Part shown: in pieces, positions 1-8,375 of the stretch | How positions within the stretch are numbered: the first letter of the stretch is position 1 | How the letters are laid out: each line of letters opens with the position of its first letter | Assembly (NCBI GenBank): GCA_025458125.1 | Contig: JALOTA010000030.1 | Location: forward strand, 1-34,934 | Length of the DNA stretch: 34,934 nucleotides | From: Hyphomicrobium sp. | GTDB taxonomy: Bacteria; Pseudomonadota; Alphaproteobacteria; Rhizobiales; Hyphomicrobiaceae | Reading direction: 5' to 3' | The notes under the pieces: model-generated | What the model was told of the DNA's origin: nothing | Seen by the model: only the letters and a program-made list of their open reading frames with translations | The model's database searches: none | Position numbers and translations under genes: made by a program

Positions 1-58
1 GAGTTTCCCCTACACACGCGTTCCAGGCGTGCGCCTTAAACCACTCGGCCACCTCTCC
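1..58 (-). tRNA. tRNA-Ser (anticodon GGA), 3' part cut off by window edge
   Basis: Read on the minus strand from position 58, the sequence starts GGAGAGG and has the serine-type D-arm (GCCGAGTGGTT). The anticodon stem CACGC/GCGTG is perfectly paired around the loop CTGGAAC, so the anticodon GGA lies at 22-24. It would read UCC and UCU. The window ends inside the long variable arm. The T-arm and the rest of the acceptor stem lie outside. Class II (serine) identity is supported by the GGA anticodon and the D-arm sequence. Confidence 0.93.
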
Positions 59-240
59 TAACCCGTCTGGAAGGCGCGCACTTAAGCCTAAGTGGGTATA
101 GATGGCAACCTATCACGCGCGACTCGCGTTGCTGCGGCAATCGTTGCCGATCTACCAGGATCCCGGCCAGCCAAGACCTCACTTGCCGCACGGGGCAAAG
201 CGCGGCAAGGACATGTGCGAGACCAATCGGGAGACCCGGC

Positions 241-555
241 ATGGCCGTCTTCAGGTTTTTTTCCGCGTTGCTTGCCCTGATCGCAATCGTTGCGATGGTG
301 TCCGACGCGACGCCGTGGCTGGCAGGAAGCGGTCCCTTTGTGCCGACATCCTTCGAGACGCAATGGGAGCGGATTTCTCCCAATTCGCTGAAGTCGGCGA
401 GAGACAGCCTCAGTTCGTCGCTATCGCCTGCCGCGTGGCGAATTCTCGAAGCCGCCGTGCTCCAGTTTCCCACCTGGGGCGTGTTCGGGGTTCTCGCGAC
501 TCTGTGCGGATACGCCGGCCGCAGGCGCCGCCGGGTGAATGTCTATGTCAACTGA
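241..555 (+). CDS. small two-helix membrane protein, function unknown
   Basis: This 104-residue protein has an N-terminal hydrophobic helix (about residues 5-22) and a second one near the C-terminus (about 78-94). The second helix is followed at once by a run of arginines (GRRRRR), so the tail is probably cytoplasmic and the middle part periplasmic. A good ribosome site (GGGAGA) lies 6 bases before the ATG. I do not recognise a named family. It looks like the short conserved membrane proteins of Hyphomicrobiales. Its 3' end overlaps the convergent neighbour by 8 bases. The reading frame and ribosome site make it a likely real gene, but no function can be assigned. Confidence 0.65.
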   Translation: MAVFRFFSALLALIAIVAMVSDATPWLAGSGPFVPTSFETQWERISPNSLKSARDSLSSSLSPAAWRILEAAVLQFPTWGVFGVLATLCGYAGRRRRRVNVYVN

Positions 556-1417
556 CGGTGGGTGGCAGGGCTGAGAGCCAAGCCGTCTGACCAACCGGAC
601 TACCGTCGGCGAAGTCCTGCGCAATGCCGACCAACATGAGCAGGAGAACGATTCCAATCAGGGCCAACATGAACGTGTTGTGCGACGCGTTGAGGCGCGC
701 AATCTCCCTATCCTCAACCAGCGTGTTCTCGTGATCGCTGGCTCTGATGCCCATCATCTTGCTTCGGACAGATCGCCGGACAGAGCCGCGATCTATCAAG
801 GGCAGACGGGCGCGCTCGGCAATCTTGCGCGCGATGTCGACGTAGGGAAACACCGGGTCGTCGTTGGCTTCGCTGACGTAGCCCAGACGAACGACCGATC
901 CGTCCTTCAGATTGACCCGAGCACCTTTCATCAATACCGGCACCACGCTTCCGCCGTAAATCTCGCGGCGGGTCTCGACCGATTGCACCTGATCGTAGGG
1001 GAACTCATAGGTCCGGTAACGCAGCATCGGCGTGGGCCCACGACCGGATGGCAGGGTCATTCGAACCTTCTCGCGGCCCAGGTGGACGCGGGTGCGTATG
1101 GAAAACATCATTTCCACGAAGACCAGAAACATGACGCCCGTGAAGACGGCGGCCAGAACGAGAAGTCCCAGGTTGTTGCCAAGCAGTCCTGCGGAGGCGC
1201 GCATTCCGATCATGGCAGGCAGACTGGCGAAAAAGGGAAGCAGGAGGAGGAAGACCAGACAGAAGACAGTGGTGCGAATAGTGCTGGCGCCGTAATCCTC
1301 CGGTTCGACGGAGTCCGAACTGGCGGTATTGGGTTGATCTAAGGGTTGGGCGGATGACGGCGGTGTTCCGCTGGGGCCGATTTCCGGCACCGGCTCGATT
1401 GCCGAACTGTTCGCCAT
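548..1417 (-). CDS. three-helix membrane protein with a possible PH-like domain
   Basis: The 289-residue product begins with a polar, proline- and serine-rich cytoplasmic stretch (1-47). Two membrane helices follow (about 50-71 and 85-106), then a soluble domain (about 107-240), then a third helix (about 249-267) and a short tail. The soluble part holds a segment reading RYRTYEFPYDQVQSVETRRE followed by a strand-rich region. This resembles bacterial PH-like membrane domains in which membrane helices precede an all-beta fold. That match is my inference from pattern, not a firm family call. The ATG is preceded by GGAG and GGGTAG. It is divergent from msrA, with 150 bases between them, and convergent with the small membrane protein at 241-555. 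Function unknown. Confidence 0.7.
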   Translation of the reverse strand: MANSSAIEPVPEIGPSGTPPSSAQPLDQPNTASSDSVEPEDYGASTIRTTVFCLVFLLLLPFFASLPAMIGMRASAGLLGNNLGLLVLAAVFTGVMFLVFVEMMFSIRTRVHLGREKVRMTLPSGRGPTPMLRYRTYEFPYDQVQSVETRREIYGGSVVPVLMKGARVNLKDGSVVRLGYVSEANDDPVFPYVDIARKIAERARLPLIDRGSVRRSVRSKMMGIRASDHENTLVEDREIARLNASHNTFMLALIGIVLLLMLVGIAQDFADGSPVGQTAWLSALPPTVS

Positions 1418-1567
1418 GTTCTACCCCACTCCACGGATCAAGGCGGTCCACTTGCTATGATTTTATCAGTGGCGATGAAAACCACCAGCGCCCCGCCGCA
1501 GTATTAGGTCTTGCGAGACGTTCTGGACACGGTAGCGAACCGATACCGATACGAAAGGATCTGATCC

Positions 1568-2227
1568 ATGCTGTTCAAATCCGCCAAGACCGAAATGCCC
1601 ACGGCCGCAACCGCCTTGACGGGGCGCAACGAACCGCTGCCGACGGCATCGCATCATTTCGTCACCGGCAGGCCGCTGAAAGGGCCTTATCCAGAAGGTA
1701 CGCGCACGGCCTTGTTCGGCCTCGGCTGCTTCTGGGGGGCCGAGCGCAAGTTCTGGCAACTTGGCGAAGGCATCGTCGCGACCGGTGTCGGGTATGCAGG
1801 CGGGCTTACGCCCAATCCAACTTATGAAGAGGTCTGCACAGGCCGGACAGGACACAACGAAGTGGTCTTCGTCGCCTATGATCCTAAGCAGATCAGCTTC
1901 GGTGACCTCTTGATGACTTTCTGGGAAAGCCACGATCCGACGCAGGGCTATCGTCAGGGCAACGACGTTGGTACGCAGTACCGGTCGGGCATCTACACGA
2001 CCGACAGCAGCCAGCAGGCCATTGCGGAGGCGTCGCGGGACGCGTTCCAGGAGCGTCTGACCGCAGCGGGCCACGGTCGGATCACGACGGAGATCCTTCC
2101 AGTGCCGGCTTTCTATTGGGCCGAAGATTATCACCAGCAGTATCTGGCGAAAGTTCCGCATGGATACTGCGGTCTTGGCGGAACCGGCGTTTCATGTCCG
2201 CGCCCGACCGAAGTAACAGGCACGTAA
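1568..2227 (+). CDS. msrA: peptide-methionine (S)-S-oxide reductase MsrA
   Basis: MsrA reduces the S-epimer of methionine sulfoxide in proteins and free methionine, using thioredoxin, and so repairs oxidative damage. The catalytic signature GCFWG is present with the nucleophilic cysteine at residue 54. The family segments GYAGG and GHNEVV follow, as does AEDYHQQY near the end. Resolving cysteines are at 201 and 210. At 219 residues it is the usual long bacterial form with an extra N-terminal segment of about 45 residues before the catalytic core; no signal peptide is evident, so it is cytoplasmic. AAGGA sits 9 bases before the ATG. It is monocistronic, and its end is 5 bases from the convergent mepA. 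Confidence 0.96.
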   Translation: MLFKSAKTEMPTAATALTGRNEPLPTASHHFVTGRPLKGPYPEGTRTALFGLGCFWGAERKFWQLGEGIVATGVGYAGGLTPNPTYEEVCTGRTGHNEVVFVAYDPKQISFGDLLMTFWESHDPTQGYRQGNDVGTQYRSGIYTTDSSQQAIAEASRDAFQERLTAAGHGRITTEILPVPAFYWAEDYHQQYLAKVPHGYCGLGGTGVSCPRPTEVTGT

Positions 2228-2232
2228 CGCCT

Positions 2233-3462
2233 TCACTTCGCGTCGGCCGCTTTCTTATTCGGCGGCTTTTTTTCGCCCGTCGCCGCGGTCTTCGATGCAG
2301 CGGCCGGCGGGCTCTTGTTTGCTGGCGCCGTACCGGTAGCCGTCATGACCGCAGCGTCATCGCCAACAACAGTACGGCACTCGGCCGGCAGGTCGGCAAG
2401 CGTGAGGGGCGGCTTCGGCTTAACCGGCCTGGCAGGCTGGGCCACCGGAGGCTTGGGCTTGGGAGGCGCAGTCAGCAATTTGAACCAGTCGTCGAGTTCC
2501 TTGCCGCAGCCGTCGTCTCCCGGAATAGCGGCCTGCTTGGTGCACGTGGGGCTGTCGGATGGGCAGCCGATGCGGACATGGAAATGATAGAAATGGCCCC
2601 AATAGGGGCGCACTTTCGCAAGCCAGCCGCGATCCTTGCTGCCGGCCTCGCACAGCGCCTTCTTGATCGCAGGATGAACAAGCACCCGTTCCACTTCAGG
2701 GTATGAGGCCACACGGCGGACGATATTGACCTGACCTTCGCCCCAGACCTTCTTGTTCACCGAGAGATTATCGGACGCCAACATGGACGTGGCCGCAAGG
2801 TTCTCGCGTTCCGTCTTGGAAAGACGGCGGGATGGCATCGGTGTGAACCAGATGTCCGCGTCAAGGCCGAGCTGGTGCGAGGCATGACCCGTCAGCATCG
2901 GTCCACCGCGCGGCTGCGAGATATCACCGACAAGAAGGCCGGGCCAGCCATCCTTCGCCTTCACCTCTCCAGCATACTTCTCAAGCAGCGCAACGAGCTT
3001 CGGATGGCCCCAATTCCGATTCCGGGAAAGGCGCATCGCCTGCCATGCCGGTCCGTCAATTGGCAGGGCCGTGCCACCGGCAAGGCAACCTCGGGAGTAG
3101 GCGCCGATCGCGCGAGCCTTCATTTGTGCCGGCGCCGTCATGGCTCCGAAGATCTTTTTTGCAGGAACGACGTCCGGCTTCGACGACTTCTCCGTTGCCG
3201 GCGCAGACTTCGCTGCAGCCAAGTTCGATGCGGGTTCGGCTTTTACGGCAGCCGGGTTCGTCCCGGACTTGGGTTTCCTCGCGTTTGCCGGTGCCTCAGA
3301 CTGCGGACCAGCCGTCTCGGACTGGGCCGTACCAGCAGCTGCAGCCGCCTTTGCGGCCTGATCGGTCCAAGGGAATGCGGCGCCGTCACCGGCGCGCGCA
3401 ACGACTGCGGCGGCGCAGCACGTCGCGATAGCAAGTCCCAGCGATAAAATGCGATCCCGCAT
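2233..3462 (-). CDS. mepA: penicillin-insensitive murein endopeptidase MepA
   Basis: MepA is a periplasmic LAS-family zinc peptidase that cleaves the D-Ala-mDAP cross-link of peptidoglycan. The zinc motif HQLGLDAD is present (His196, Asp203), as is a second histidine cluster GHFYHFH (His290, His293, His295). A cleavable signal peptide ends near residue 25. Between signal and catalytic domain lies a low-complexity linker rich in Ala, Lys, Pro and Ser (about 30-105). After the domain comes another Pro/Lys/Ala-rich tail (about 335-409). The protein is therefore much longer than the E. coli enzyme (about 274 residues), and the basic tails may bind the wall. The gene stands alone, convergent with msrA and divergent from the hydrolase. 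Confidence 0.94.
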   Translation of the reverse strand: MRDRILSLGLAIATCCAAAVVARAGDGAAFPWTDQAAKAAAAAGTAQSETAGPQSEAPANARKPKSGTNPAAVKAEPASNLAAAKSAPATEKSSKPDVVPAKKIFGAMTAPAQMKARAIGAYSRGCLAGGTALPIDGPAWQAMRLSRNRNWGHPKLVALLEKYAGEVKAKDGWPGLLVGDISQPRGGPMLTGHASHQLGLDADIWFTPMPSRRLSKTERENLAATSMLASDNLSVNKKVWGEGQVNIVRRVASYPEVERVLVHPAIKKALCEAGSKDRGWLAKVRPYWGHFYHFHVRIGCPSDSPTCTKQAAIPGDDGCGKELDDWFKLLTAPPKPKPPVAQPARPVKPKPPLTLADLPAECRTVVGDDAAVMTATGTAPANKSPPAAASKTAATGEKKPPNKKAADAK

Positions 3463-3606
3463 TCGGCCCCGATGCTGTTTTGCGCTAGTGTAGTCCGTGT
3501 CTTGGCGAAATTGCGACCCCGATTGGTCCGGCTATTCGCCGTTGTCTTCTCGTTATTTTCGTGGCCCCTGTCTGTTGCGCCCGAAGTGTCTGAAAAAAGG
3601 AAATAA

Positions 3607-4278
3607 TTGAGAGTTAGGAACGCCAAGTCTCCCTGCCAGCGGCGGTGGATCATCACCGGAGACCCGCACGCCAGGACACATCTCGTTCTCGCCCACGGGG
3701 CCGGCGCGCCGATGACCAGTCCGTTTTTCACCCACGTTGCCGAACAACTGGCGGCCAAGGGCGTAACCGTTCATCGATTTGAATTTCCCTATATGGCGGC
3801 GCGTGCCGATGGCGGGTCACGGCGGCCGGCGCCACGGGCAGAAACTCTTGTCGCTGACTACTGTGAAGCCGTGGCCGACTGCATTGATCGTATCGGCAAA
3901 CGCACGCGGCTCTTCGTAGGCGGTAAGTCGATGGGCGGCCGGGTCGCGTGTCTGTCAACCGCCGACCCCAGGGTTGCCAGCAGGATTTCCGGAATCGTCG
4001 TCCTGGGCTTCCCGCTGGCGCCACCGCGGCGGCCGCACCTGCACAGAGGCAACGTCCTCGAAAATCTGACGAGGCCCGCACTCATTATTCAAGGCACGCG
4101 CGATCCATTCGGAGGACGCACGGCCTTCGGCAACCTGATCCTACCTGGCATCATAAAGATGTGCTGGATTGAAGACGGCGATCATGACCTCGTGCCGCGG
4201 CGTTCTTCGGGAAAAAACAGCGAGGACGCGCTGAACGAAGCGACGTCGGCCATCGCACAATTCTGCGAATATGGCTAA
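3607..4278 (+). CDS. alpha/beta hydrolase, KANL3/Tex30-like family
   Basis: The 223-residue protein has the alpha/beta-hydrolase order of elements: oxyanion-loop motif HGAGAPM (about 30-36), nucleophile elbow GGKSMGG with Ser108, acid GTRDPFGG with Asp166, and histidine DGDHDL with His193. The HGAGAPM and GGKSMGG forms are typical of the small dienelactone-hydrolase-like group that includes mammalian TEX30. The substrate is unknown. The start is TTG, with AAAAAAGGA 6 bases upstream. No better in-frame ATG precedes the conserved HLVLAHGAG segment. There is no signal peptide, so it is cytoplasmic. It ends 3 bases from the convergent TerB-like gene. Confidence 0.82.
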   Translation: MRVRNAKSPCQRRWIITGDPHARTHLVLAHGAGAPMTSPFFTHVAEQLAAKGVTVHRFEFPYMAARADGGSRRPAPRAETLVADYCEAVADCIDRIGKRTRLFVGGKSMGGRVACLSTADPRVASRISGIVVLGFPLAPPRRPHLHRGNVLENLTRPALIIQGTRDPFGGRTAFGNLILPGIIKMCWIEDGDHDLVPRRSSGKNSEDALNEATSAIAQFCEYG

Positions 4279-4281
4279 ACG

Positions 4282-4698
4282 TCAAATCCGCTGATGGCGC
4301 GCGCGGGCAGCGCGTTCGAGAGCGGCGCACGTGAGCTTGTCGATCTCGAGCTTCTCCGCCAGAAGTTCCAGGCAGCGGATTTCTTCCTCGCGCACGTTGA
4401 GATCGCTGGCGGCCACTTCGGCGGCCAAAACATAGGCGGTTTCATAGAGCCGGCGCGGCAGCGCATCCTTCACGAGTTGAAGAACTGTTTGAAGACCATC
4501 CGGCTTGACGAGGTAGCGGCCACAGGCCTGGGCCTCGTCGACCAGCCAATCCCGGTTGTAACCCTCGAACGGCGGTAGCTCGGCCACGATCGACCCAATT
4601 CTCCGAAGTTCCTCGTCGGAGATCTCACGATCGACGGCAGAAATGGTGATCATCGAAAATATGAGGGCTTCCTGGGGTGTCAGCTTCGCGTTCTGCAT
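4282..4698 (-). CDS. TerB-family (tellurite resistance B-like) protein
   Basis: The product is about 138 residues and mostly helical with many acidic residues. It resembles the TerB domain: an N-terminal helix TPQEALIFSMITISAVD, a second acidic helix SDEELRRIGSIV, and a C-terminal repeat of the same pattern with VREEEIRCLELLAEKL. Proteins with a lone TerB domain are common in alphaproteobacteria. They bind divalent metals in some cases and are not linked to tellurite resistance by themselves. I chose the ATG at 4698 (GGAG 4 bases upstream) over a GTG 24 bases earlier without a ribosome site. It lies downstream of tadC on the same strand with a 173-base gap, so it is probably not part of the pilus operon. 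Confidence 0.78.
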   Translation of the reverse strand: MQNAKLTPQEALIFSMITISAVDREISDEELRRIGSIVAELPPFEGYNRDWLVDEAQACGRYLVKPDGLQTVLQLVKDALPRRLYETAYVLAAEVAASDLNVREEEIRCLELLAEKLEIDKLTCAALERAARARHQRI

Positions 4699-4871
4699 GG
4701 GGCTCCAGCCATTCCTGTTCACGGGCTGAGGTGTGGCTTCCCGAGCCCGTCGTCAAGACAGGCCGCGTGCGGCGGAAAGGCTTTGCCCAGCCGGCGGAAG
4801 ATCTCAGACCGGAACGACAGCTACGATCCAGGCGTCACATCGCGCCCGCACGCCGTCCCGCCCCAGCGCGG

Positions 4872-5855
4872 TCACGAATAGCCGAAATAGCGAATGGCGG
4901 CCGGTCCGAGAATGACGAGGAAGAGCACTGGAAGGAAGAAAATGATCATCGGAACGGTCAGTTTCGGGGGCAGGGCTGCCGCCTTCTTTTCAGCCTCGCC
5001 CATGCGGATATCCCGGTTCTCCTTGGCCATCACGCGCAATGCGTGACCGACGGGTGTACCGTAACGTTCAGCCTGGATCAGCGCGGTCGCGACGGCCTTC
5101 ACCCCAGGAATGCCTGTTCGTTTGCCGAGGTTTTCGAAGGCTGCACGGCGCTCGCTCAGATAGGACAGTTCCGCAGTCGTGAGGGCAAGCTCCTCTCCGA
5201 GTTCGAGCGACTGAGAGGTGATTTCCTTTGCCACCTTGCCGAAGGCCGCTTCAACTGACATGCCCGACTGGACGCAGATCAACAGCATGTCGAGCGAATC
5301 CGGGAACGCTTGCCGGATGGACTTCTGTCTTTTCTGAGCCAAGTTCTCGATGAAAATGTTGGGCAGGTAGAAGCCGATGACGCCGGCGCAGACGCCCATC
5401 AGGAACTTGATCATGGGCGGGTACTGAAGCTTCAGCACCACGAAGATGTAGAACAAGGCGACCAGGAAGACGATCGGCGGCATCGCCACACGGAAGAAGA
5501 TATATGCCACCAGCGGCGCCTGGCCACGCAGACCCGCCGTCTTCAGTTTGTTGCGAACTTCCTCGTTGTCGAATTGCGCGCGGAGATCGAAGCGGTCGAC
5601 GATCTGCTGCATGTAGCCCTTCGGGGTCTGACGCAATCTCGCCTGGCTTGCCTGACGGTCCCTGACCGCCAGCTCCTGAAGCCTCTGCGAACGCATCTTG
5701 TCACGCTCGACCGCCATCACCTTCATGCGCTGACTGAGGCGATCCTTCTGCAGAAGAGGCATGGCCACCGACAGAACCGTGGCGAACGCCGCGACGGCCG
5801 CGAGCATCGTCGCGAGCAGCTGCGGGTTCATGATAGCGTCGATGATCTCCTGCAT
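4872..5855 (-). CDS. tadC: Tad pilus inner-membrane platform protein TadC (GspF family)
   Basis: TadC is one of the paired inner-membrane platform proteins of the Tad (tight adherence) secretion machine. It pairs with TadB and takes part in pilin insertion driven by the CpaF ATPase. The 327-residue protein has an N-terminal helix, a pair of helices in the middle (about 115-165), a cytoplasmic GspF domain containing DSLDMLLICVQSGMS, and a C-terminal helix after LPPKLTVPMI. I chose the ATG at 5855. A longer frame to 5951 exists but would run through the 50-base gap after tadB and has no ribosome site. It is the last gene of the visible operon: tadD, which commonly follows, is absent. Confidence 0.93.
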   Translation of the reverse strand: MQEIIDAIMNPQLLATMLAAVAAFATVLSVAMPLLQKDRLSQRMKVMAVERDKMRSQRLQELAVRDRQASQARLRQTPKGYMQQIVDRFDLRAQFDNEEVRNKLKTAGLRGQAPLVAYIFFRVAMPPIVFLVALFYIFVVLKLQYPPMIKFLMGVCAGVIGFYLPNIFIENLAQKRQKSIRQAFPDSLDMLLICVQSGMSVEAAFGKVAKEITSQSLELGEELALTTAELSYLSERRAAFENLGKRTGIPGVKAVATALIQAERYGTPVGHALRVMAKENRDIRMGEAEKKAAALPPKLTVPMIIFFLPVLFLVILGPAAIRYFGYS

Positions 5856-5905
5856 GGCACTGCCTTCGTTTCTGTCTTCGGAACGCGACTGCTTCCCGGA
5901 CCGCT

Positions 5906-6913
5906 CTAGAACTTGAAGTTGATCATCTTGCGCATCACGAGGACGCCACACAGCATCCAGAAGCCACCGGCCAGTAGAAAGAGGTTCCCGGCCGTTGTGG
6001 AGAAGAGCGGCATGATGTAGTCGGGAGAAGACGCGTAGGTCATGAACATGACACCCGGCGGCAGCGAAGCCAGGACGCCGGCCGAAGATTTCGCTTCCGC
6101 CGACAACGCCTTCACCTTCATCTCCATGCGGAAGCGATCGCGAAGAACGCCCGAGAGGTTGCCGAGCGCTTCGGACAGGTTGCCGCCTGCCTGCTGCTGA
6201 ATTCCGATCACGATGGCGAGGAATTTCACCTCTGAGAGCGGCATCCGGACCATCAACCGGTCGAGCGCCTCGTGAAGCGGAACGCCAACCCGCATCTGCT
6301 CGACGACGTATCGAAACTCTCCGCCAATCGGTTCAGGGCTTTCCCGGGCGATGATCTGCAAGCATTCGTTCAGCGGCAGGCCTGATTTGACGCCGCGTAC
6401 AATGACATCGATTGCGTTGGCCAACTCGGACTGGAATTTCCGCTGGCGCCGCTTGATCAGTTTGGAGAGAACCCAACGGGGCAGCCCGAAGGTTCCGACC
6501 AGAAGTGCGGTCGCGACGGCGATCGGCATCATGCCACCGCTGGTCCAGATGAACGCCATGGCCCCGCACACGATCCCGCTGATCATGCTCGCGATCCAGA
6601 AATTGCGCGGCTCGGCATCGAGCCCGGCGCGCTCAAGCTGCGTTCTGAGCGAAATCTTCTCGCGCGACTTGGCCCTGGCCTCCATGTCCTTGAGGCTGTC
6701 GGTCACCTGCTTCTTACGCTGCGCCGCGATTTCAGCCGCCGATCGGTGCGCACCGGCGGTCTTCTTGGCCCGGTTTTCGGTTACACTTGCGACGCGCTTT
6801 TCGGTCTGCTTTTCGCCGGAAATGTAGGGATAGAGTAGCGCGAACACGATGCCGGCGAACGCGAAGGCCGCCAGAAGCGCCGCTAGGATTACAATCATAT
6901 CGCCATCAACCAT
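5906..6913 (-). CDS. tadB: Tad pilus inner-membrane platform protein TadB (GspF family)
   Basis: TadB is the partner of TadC in the inner-membrane platform. The 336-residue product has an N-terminal membrane helix (about 6-28), a charged cytoplasmic region with EKISLRTQLERAGL, and two central helices. A GspF domain follows (ANAIDVIVRGVKSGLPLNECL and GIQQQAGGNLSEALGNLS), then a final helix pair ending at MLCGVLVMRKMI. The ATG at 6913 lies inside the end of cpaF (8-base overlap) with GGGTGAG just before it, suggesting translational coupling. A downstream ATG at 6898 is the alternative start. A longer frame to 7057 lies inside cpaF and is not needed. Confidence 0.93.
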   Translation of the reverse strand: MVDGDMIVILAALLAAFAFAGIVFALLYPYISGEKQTEKRVASVTENRAKKTAGAHRSAAEIAAQRKKQVTDSLKDMEARAKSREKISLRTQLERAGLDAEPRNFWIASMISGIVCGAMAFIWTSGGMMPIAVATALLVGTFGLPRWVLSKLIKRRQRKFQSELANAIDVIVRGVKSGLPLNECLQIIARESPEPIGGEFRYVVEQMRVGVPLHEALDRLMVRMPLSEVKFLAIVIGIQQQAGGNLSEALGNLSGVLRDRFRMEMKVKALSAEAKSSAGVLASLPPGVMFMTYASSPDYIMPLFSTTAGNLFLLAGGFWMLCGVLVMRKMINFKF

Positions 6914-8363
6914 GCGACTCACCCAGCGGGTTGCCATGGCTGTCGAGAACTTCGGCCGCGGCAAGTGCGGATGCGAGGCGGCCTTCTTCCTTGTAGTATT
7001 CGGCGCGGTCCCAGAACCGCGGCCGCGCGATGCCGGTGGACCTGTGACGTCCGACAAGCTTTCCGTTCGCGTCCTCGCCCGTCACCTCGTAGACGAGCAG
7101 GTTCTGCAGCGTGACCGTTTCTTCTTCCATGCCGAGCACTTCGGTGATGTGGGTGATCTTGCGCGAACCGTCGCGAAGCCGTGAAGCCTGCACGATCACA
7201 TCGATCGAACCGCAGATCATTTCGCGGATGGTCTTCACCGGAAGCGCATAGCCGCCCATCATGATCATCGACTCGAGACGGCTGATCGCTTCACGAGGAC
7301 TGTTGGCGTGCAGCGTTCCCATGGAACCGTCGTGGCCGGTATTCATAGCCTGGAGAAGATCGAAGGCTTCCGGACCGCGGACTTCGCCGACGATGATGCG
7401 CTCGGGTCGCATACGCAGGCAGTTCTTGACGAGATCGCGCATGGTGATCTCGCCTTCGCCTTCCAGGTTGGGAGGGCGCGTTTCGAGACGGACGACGTGT
7501 GGCTGCTGAAGCTGAAGTTCGGCGGAGTCTTCGCAGGTGATGATCCGCTCGTCGTGATCGATGCAGCCGGTCAGGCAGTTGAGCAGGGTCGTCTTACCCG
7601 AACCGGTACCGCCGGAGATCAGCACGTTGCAGCGAACCCGTCCGATGATCTCCAGGACCGTCTTGCCGGCTGGCGTGATCGATCCGAACTTGACCAGGTT
7701 ATCGAGCTTGAGGCGGTCCTTTTTGAACTTACGAATTGTCAATGCCGGCCCGTCGATGGCGAGCGGGGGCGCAATGACGTTGACGCGCGACCCGTCGGGG
7801 AGGCGAGCGTCGCATATCGGGCTCGATTCATCGACTCGTCGCCCGACCTGACTCACGATGCGCTGGCAGATGTTCATCAGCTGCTGATTGTCGGCGAAAC
7901 GTACCGAGGTCTTCTGAACCTTGCCGCTGACTTCGATGAAGGTCGTATTCGCGCCGTTGACCATGATGTCTGCGATGTCGTCGCGGGCCAGAAGCGGTTC
8001 CAGCGGACCGTATCCCAGAACGTCGTTGCAGATGTCTTCGAGCAGTTCTTCCTGCTCGGCGATCGACATGACGACGTTCTTGACCTGGATAATCTCGCTG
8101 ACGATGTCGCGGATTTCCTCGCGCGCCGCTGCGGCGTCGAGCTTGGCCAGCTGCGTCAAGTCGATCGTATCGATCAGGGCGTTGAATACGGTCGTCTTGA
8201 CGTCATAGTACTCTTCGGAGTGGCGGCGCTGTGGCTCGGCGTGCTCCGGCACCGGGCGGCTGGCCTGGACCGTAGCTTGCACTTCCGCGACAGGCGCGGA
8301 GGCCTGCTGCTGGGGAACGACACGGCGCTGAGGCGCGCCATCCGATGAACGCCTTCCGAACAT
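6906..8363 (-). CDS. cpaF: Tad pilus assembly ATPase CpaF/TadA
   Basis: CpaF (TadA) is the hexameric cytoplasmic ATPase of the VirB11/PilB class that powers pilus assembly, and in Caulobacter also retraction. The 485 residues start with a low-complexity Gln/Pro/Arg-rich region (about 1-45). A winged N-terminal domain follows ([29 protein letters not shown]). The ATPase core has Walker [11 protein letters not shown] (251-260), an Asp-box region and Walker B-like RIIVGEVRG, and a His box [15 protein letters not shown]. These are complete and typical. It starts 12 bases after cpaE ends and overlaps tadB. Confidence 0.97.
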   Translation of the reverse strand: MFGRRSSDGAPQRRVVPQQQASAPVAEVQATVQASRPVPEHAEPQRRHSEEYYDVKTTVFNALIDTIDLTQLAKLDAAAAREEIRDIVSEIIQVKNVVMSIAEQEELLEDICNDVLGYGPLEPLLARDDIADIMVNGANTTFIEVSGKVQKTSVRFADNQQLMNICQRIVSQVGRRVDESSPICDARLPDGSRVNVIAPPLAIDGPALTIRKFKKDRLKLDNLVKFGSITPAGKTVLEIIGRVRCNVLISGGTGSGKTTLLNCLTGCIDHDERIITCEDSAELQLQQPHVVRLETRPPNLEGEGEITMRDLVKNCLRMRPERIIVGEVRGPEAFDLLQAMNTGHDGSMGTLHANSPREAISRLESMIMMGGYALPVKTIREMICGSIDVIVQASRLRDGSRKITHITEVLGMEEETVTLQNLLVYEVTGEDANGKLVGRHRSTGIARPRFWDRAEYYKEEGRLASALAAAEVLDSHGNPLGESHG

Positions 8364-8375
8364 GCGTGCGGATCC

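Noticed and set aside
4762-4773. GCCGC-GT-GCGGC as terminator after tadC
   Set aside because: The two-base loop cannot form and no T-run follows.
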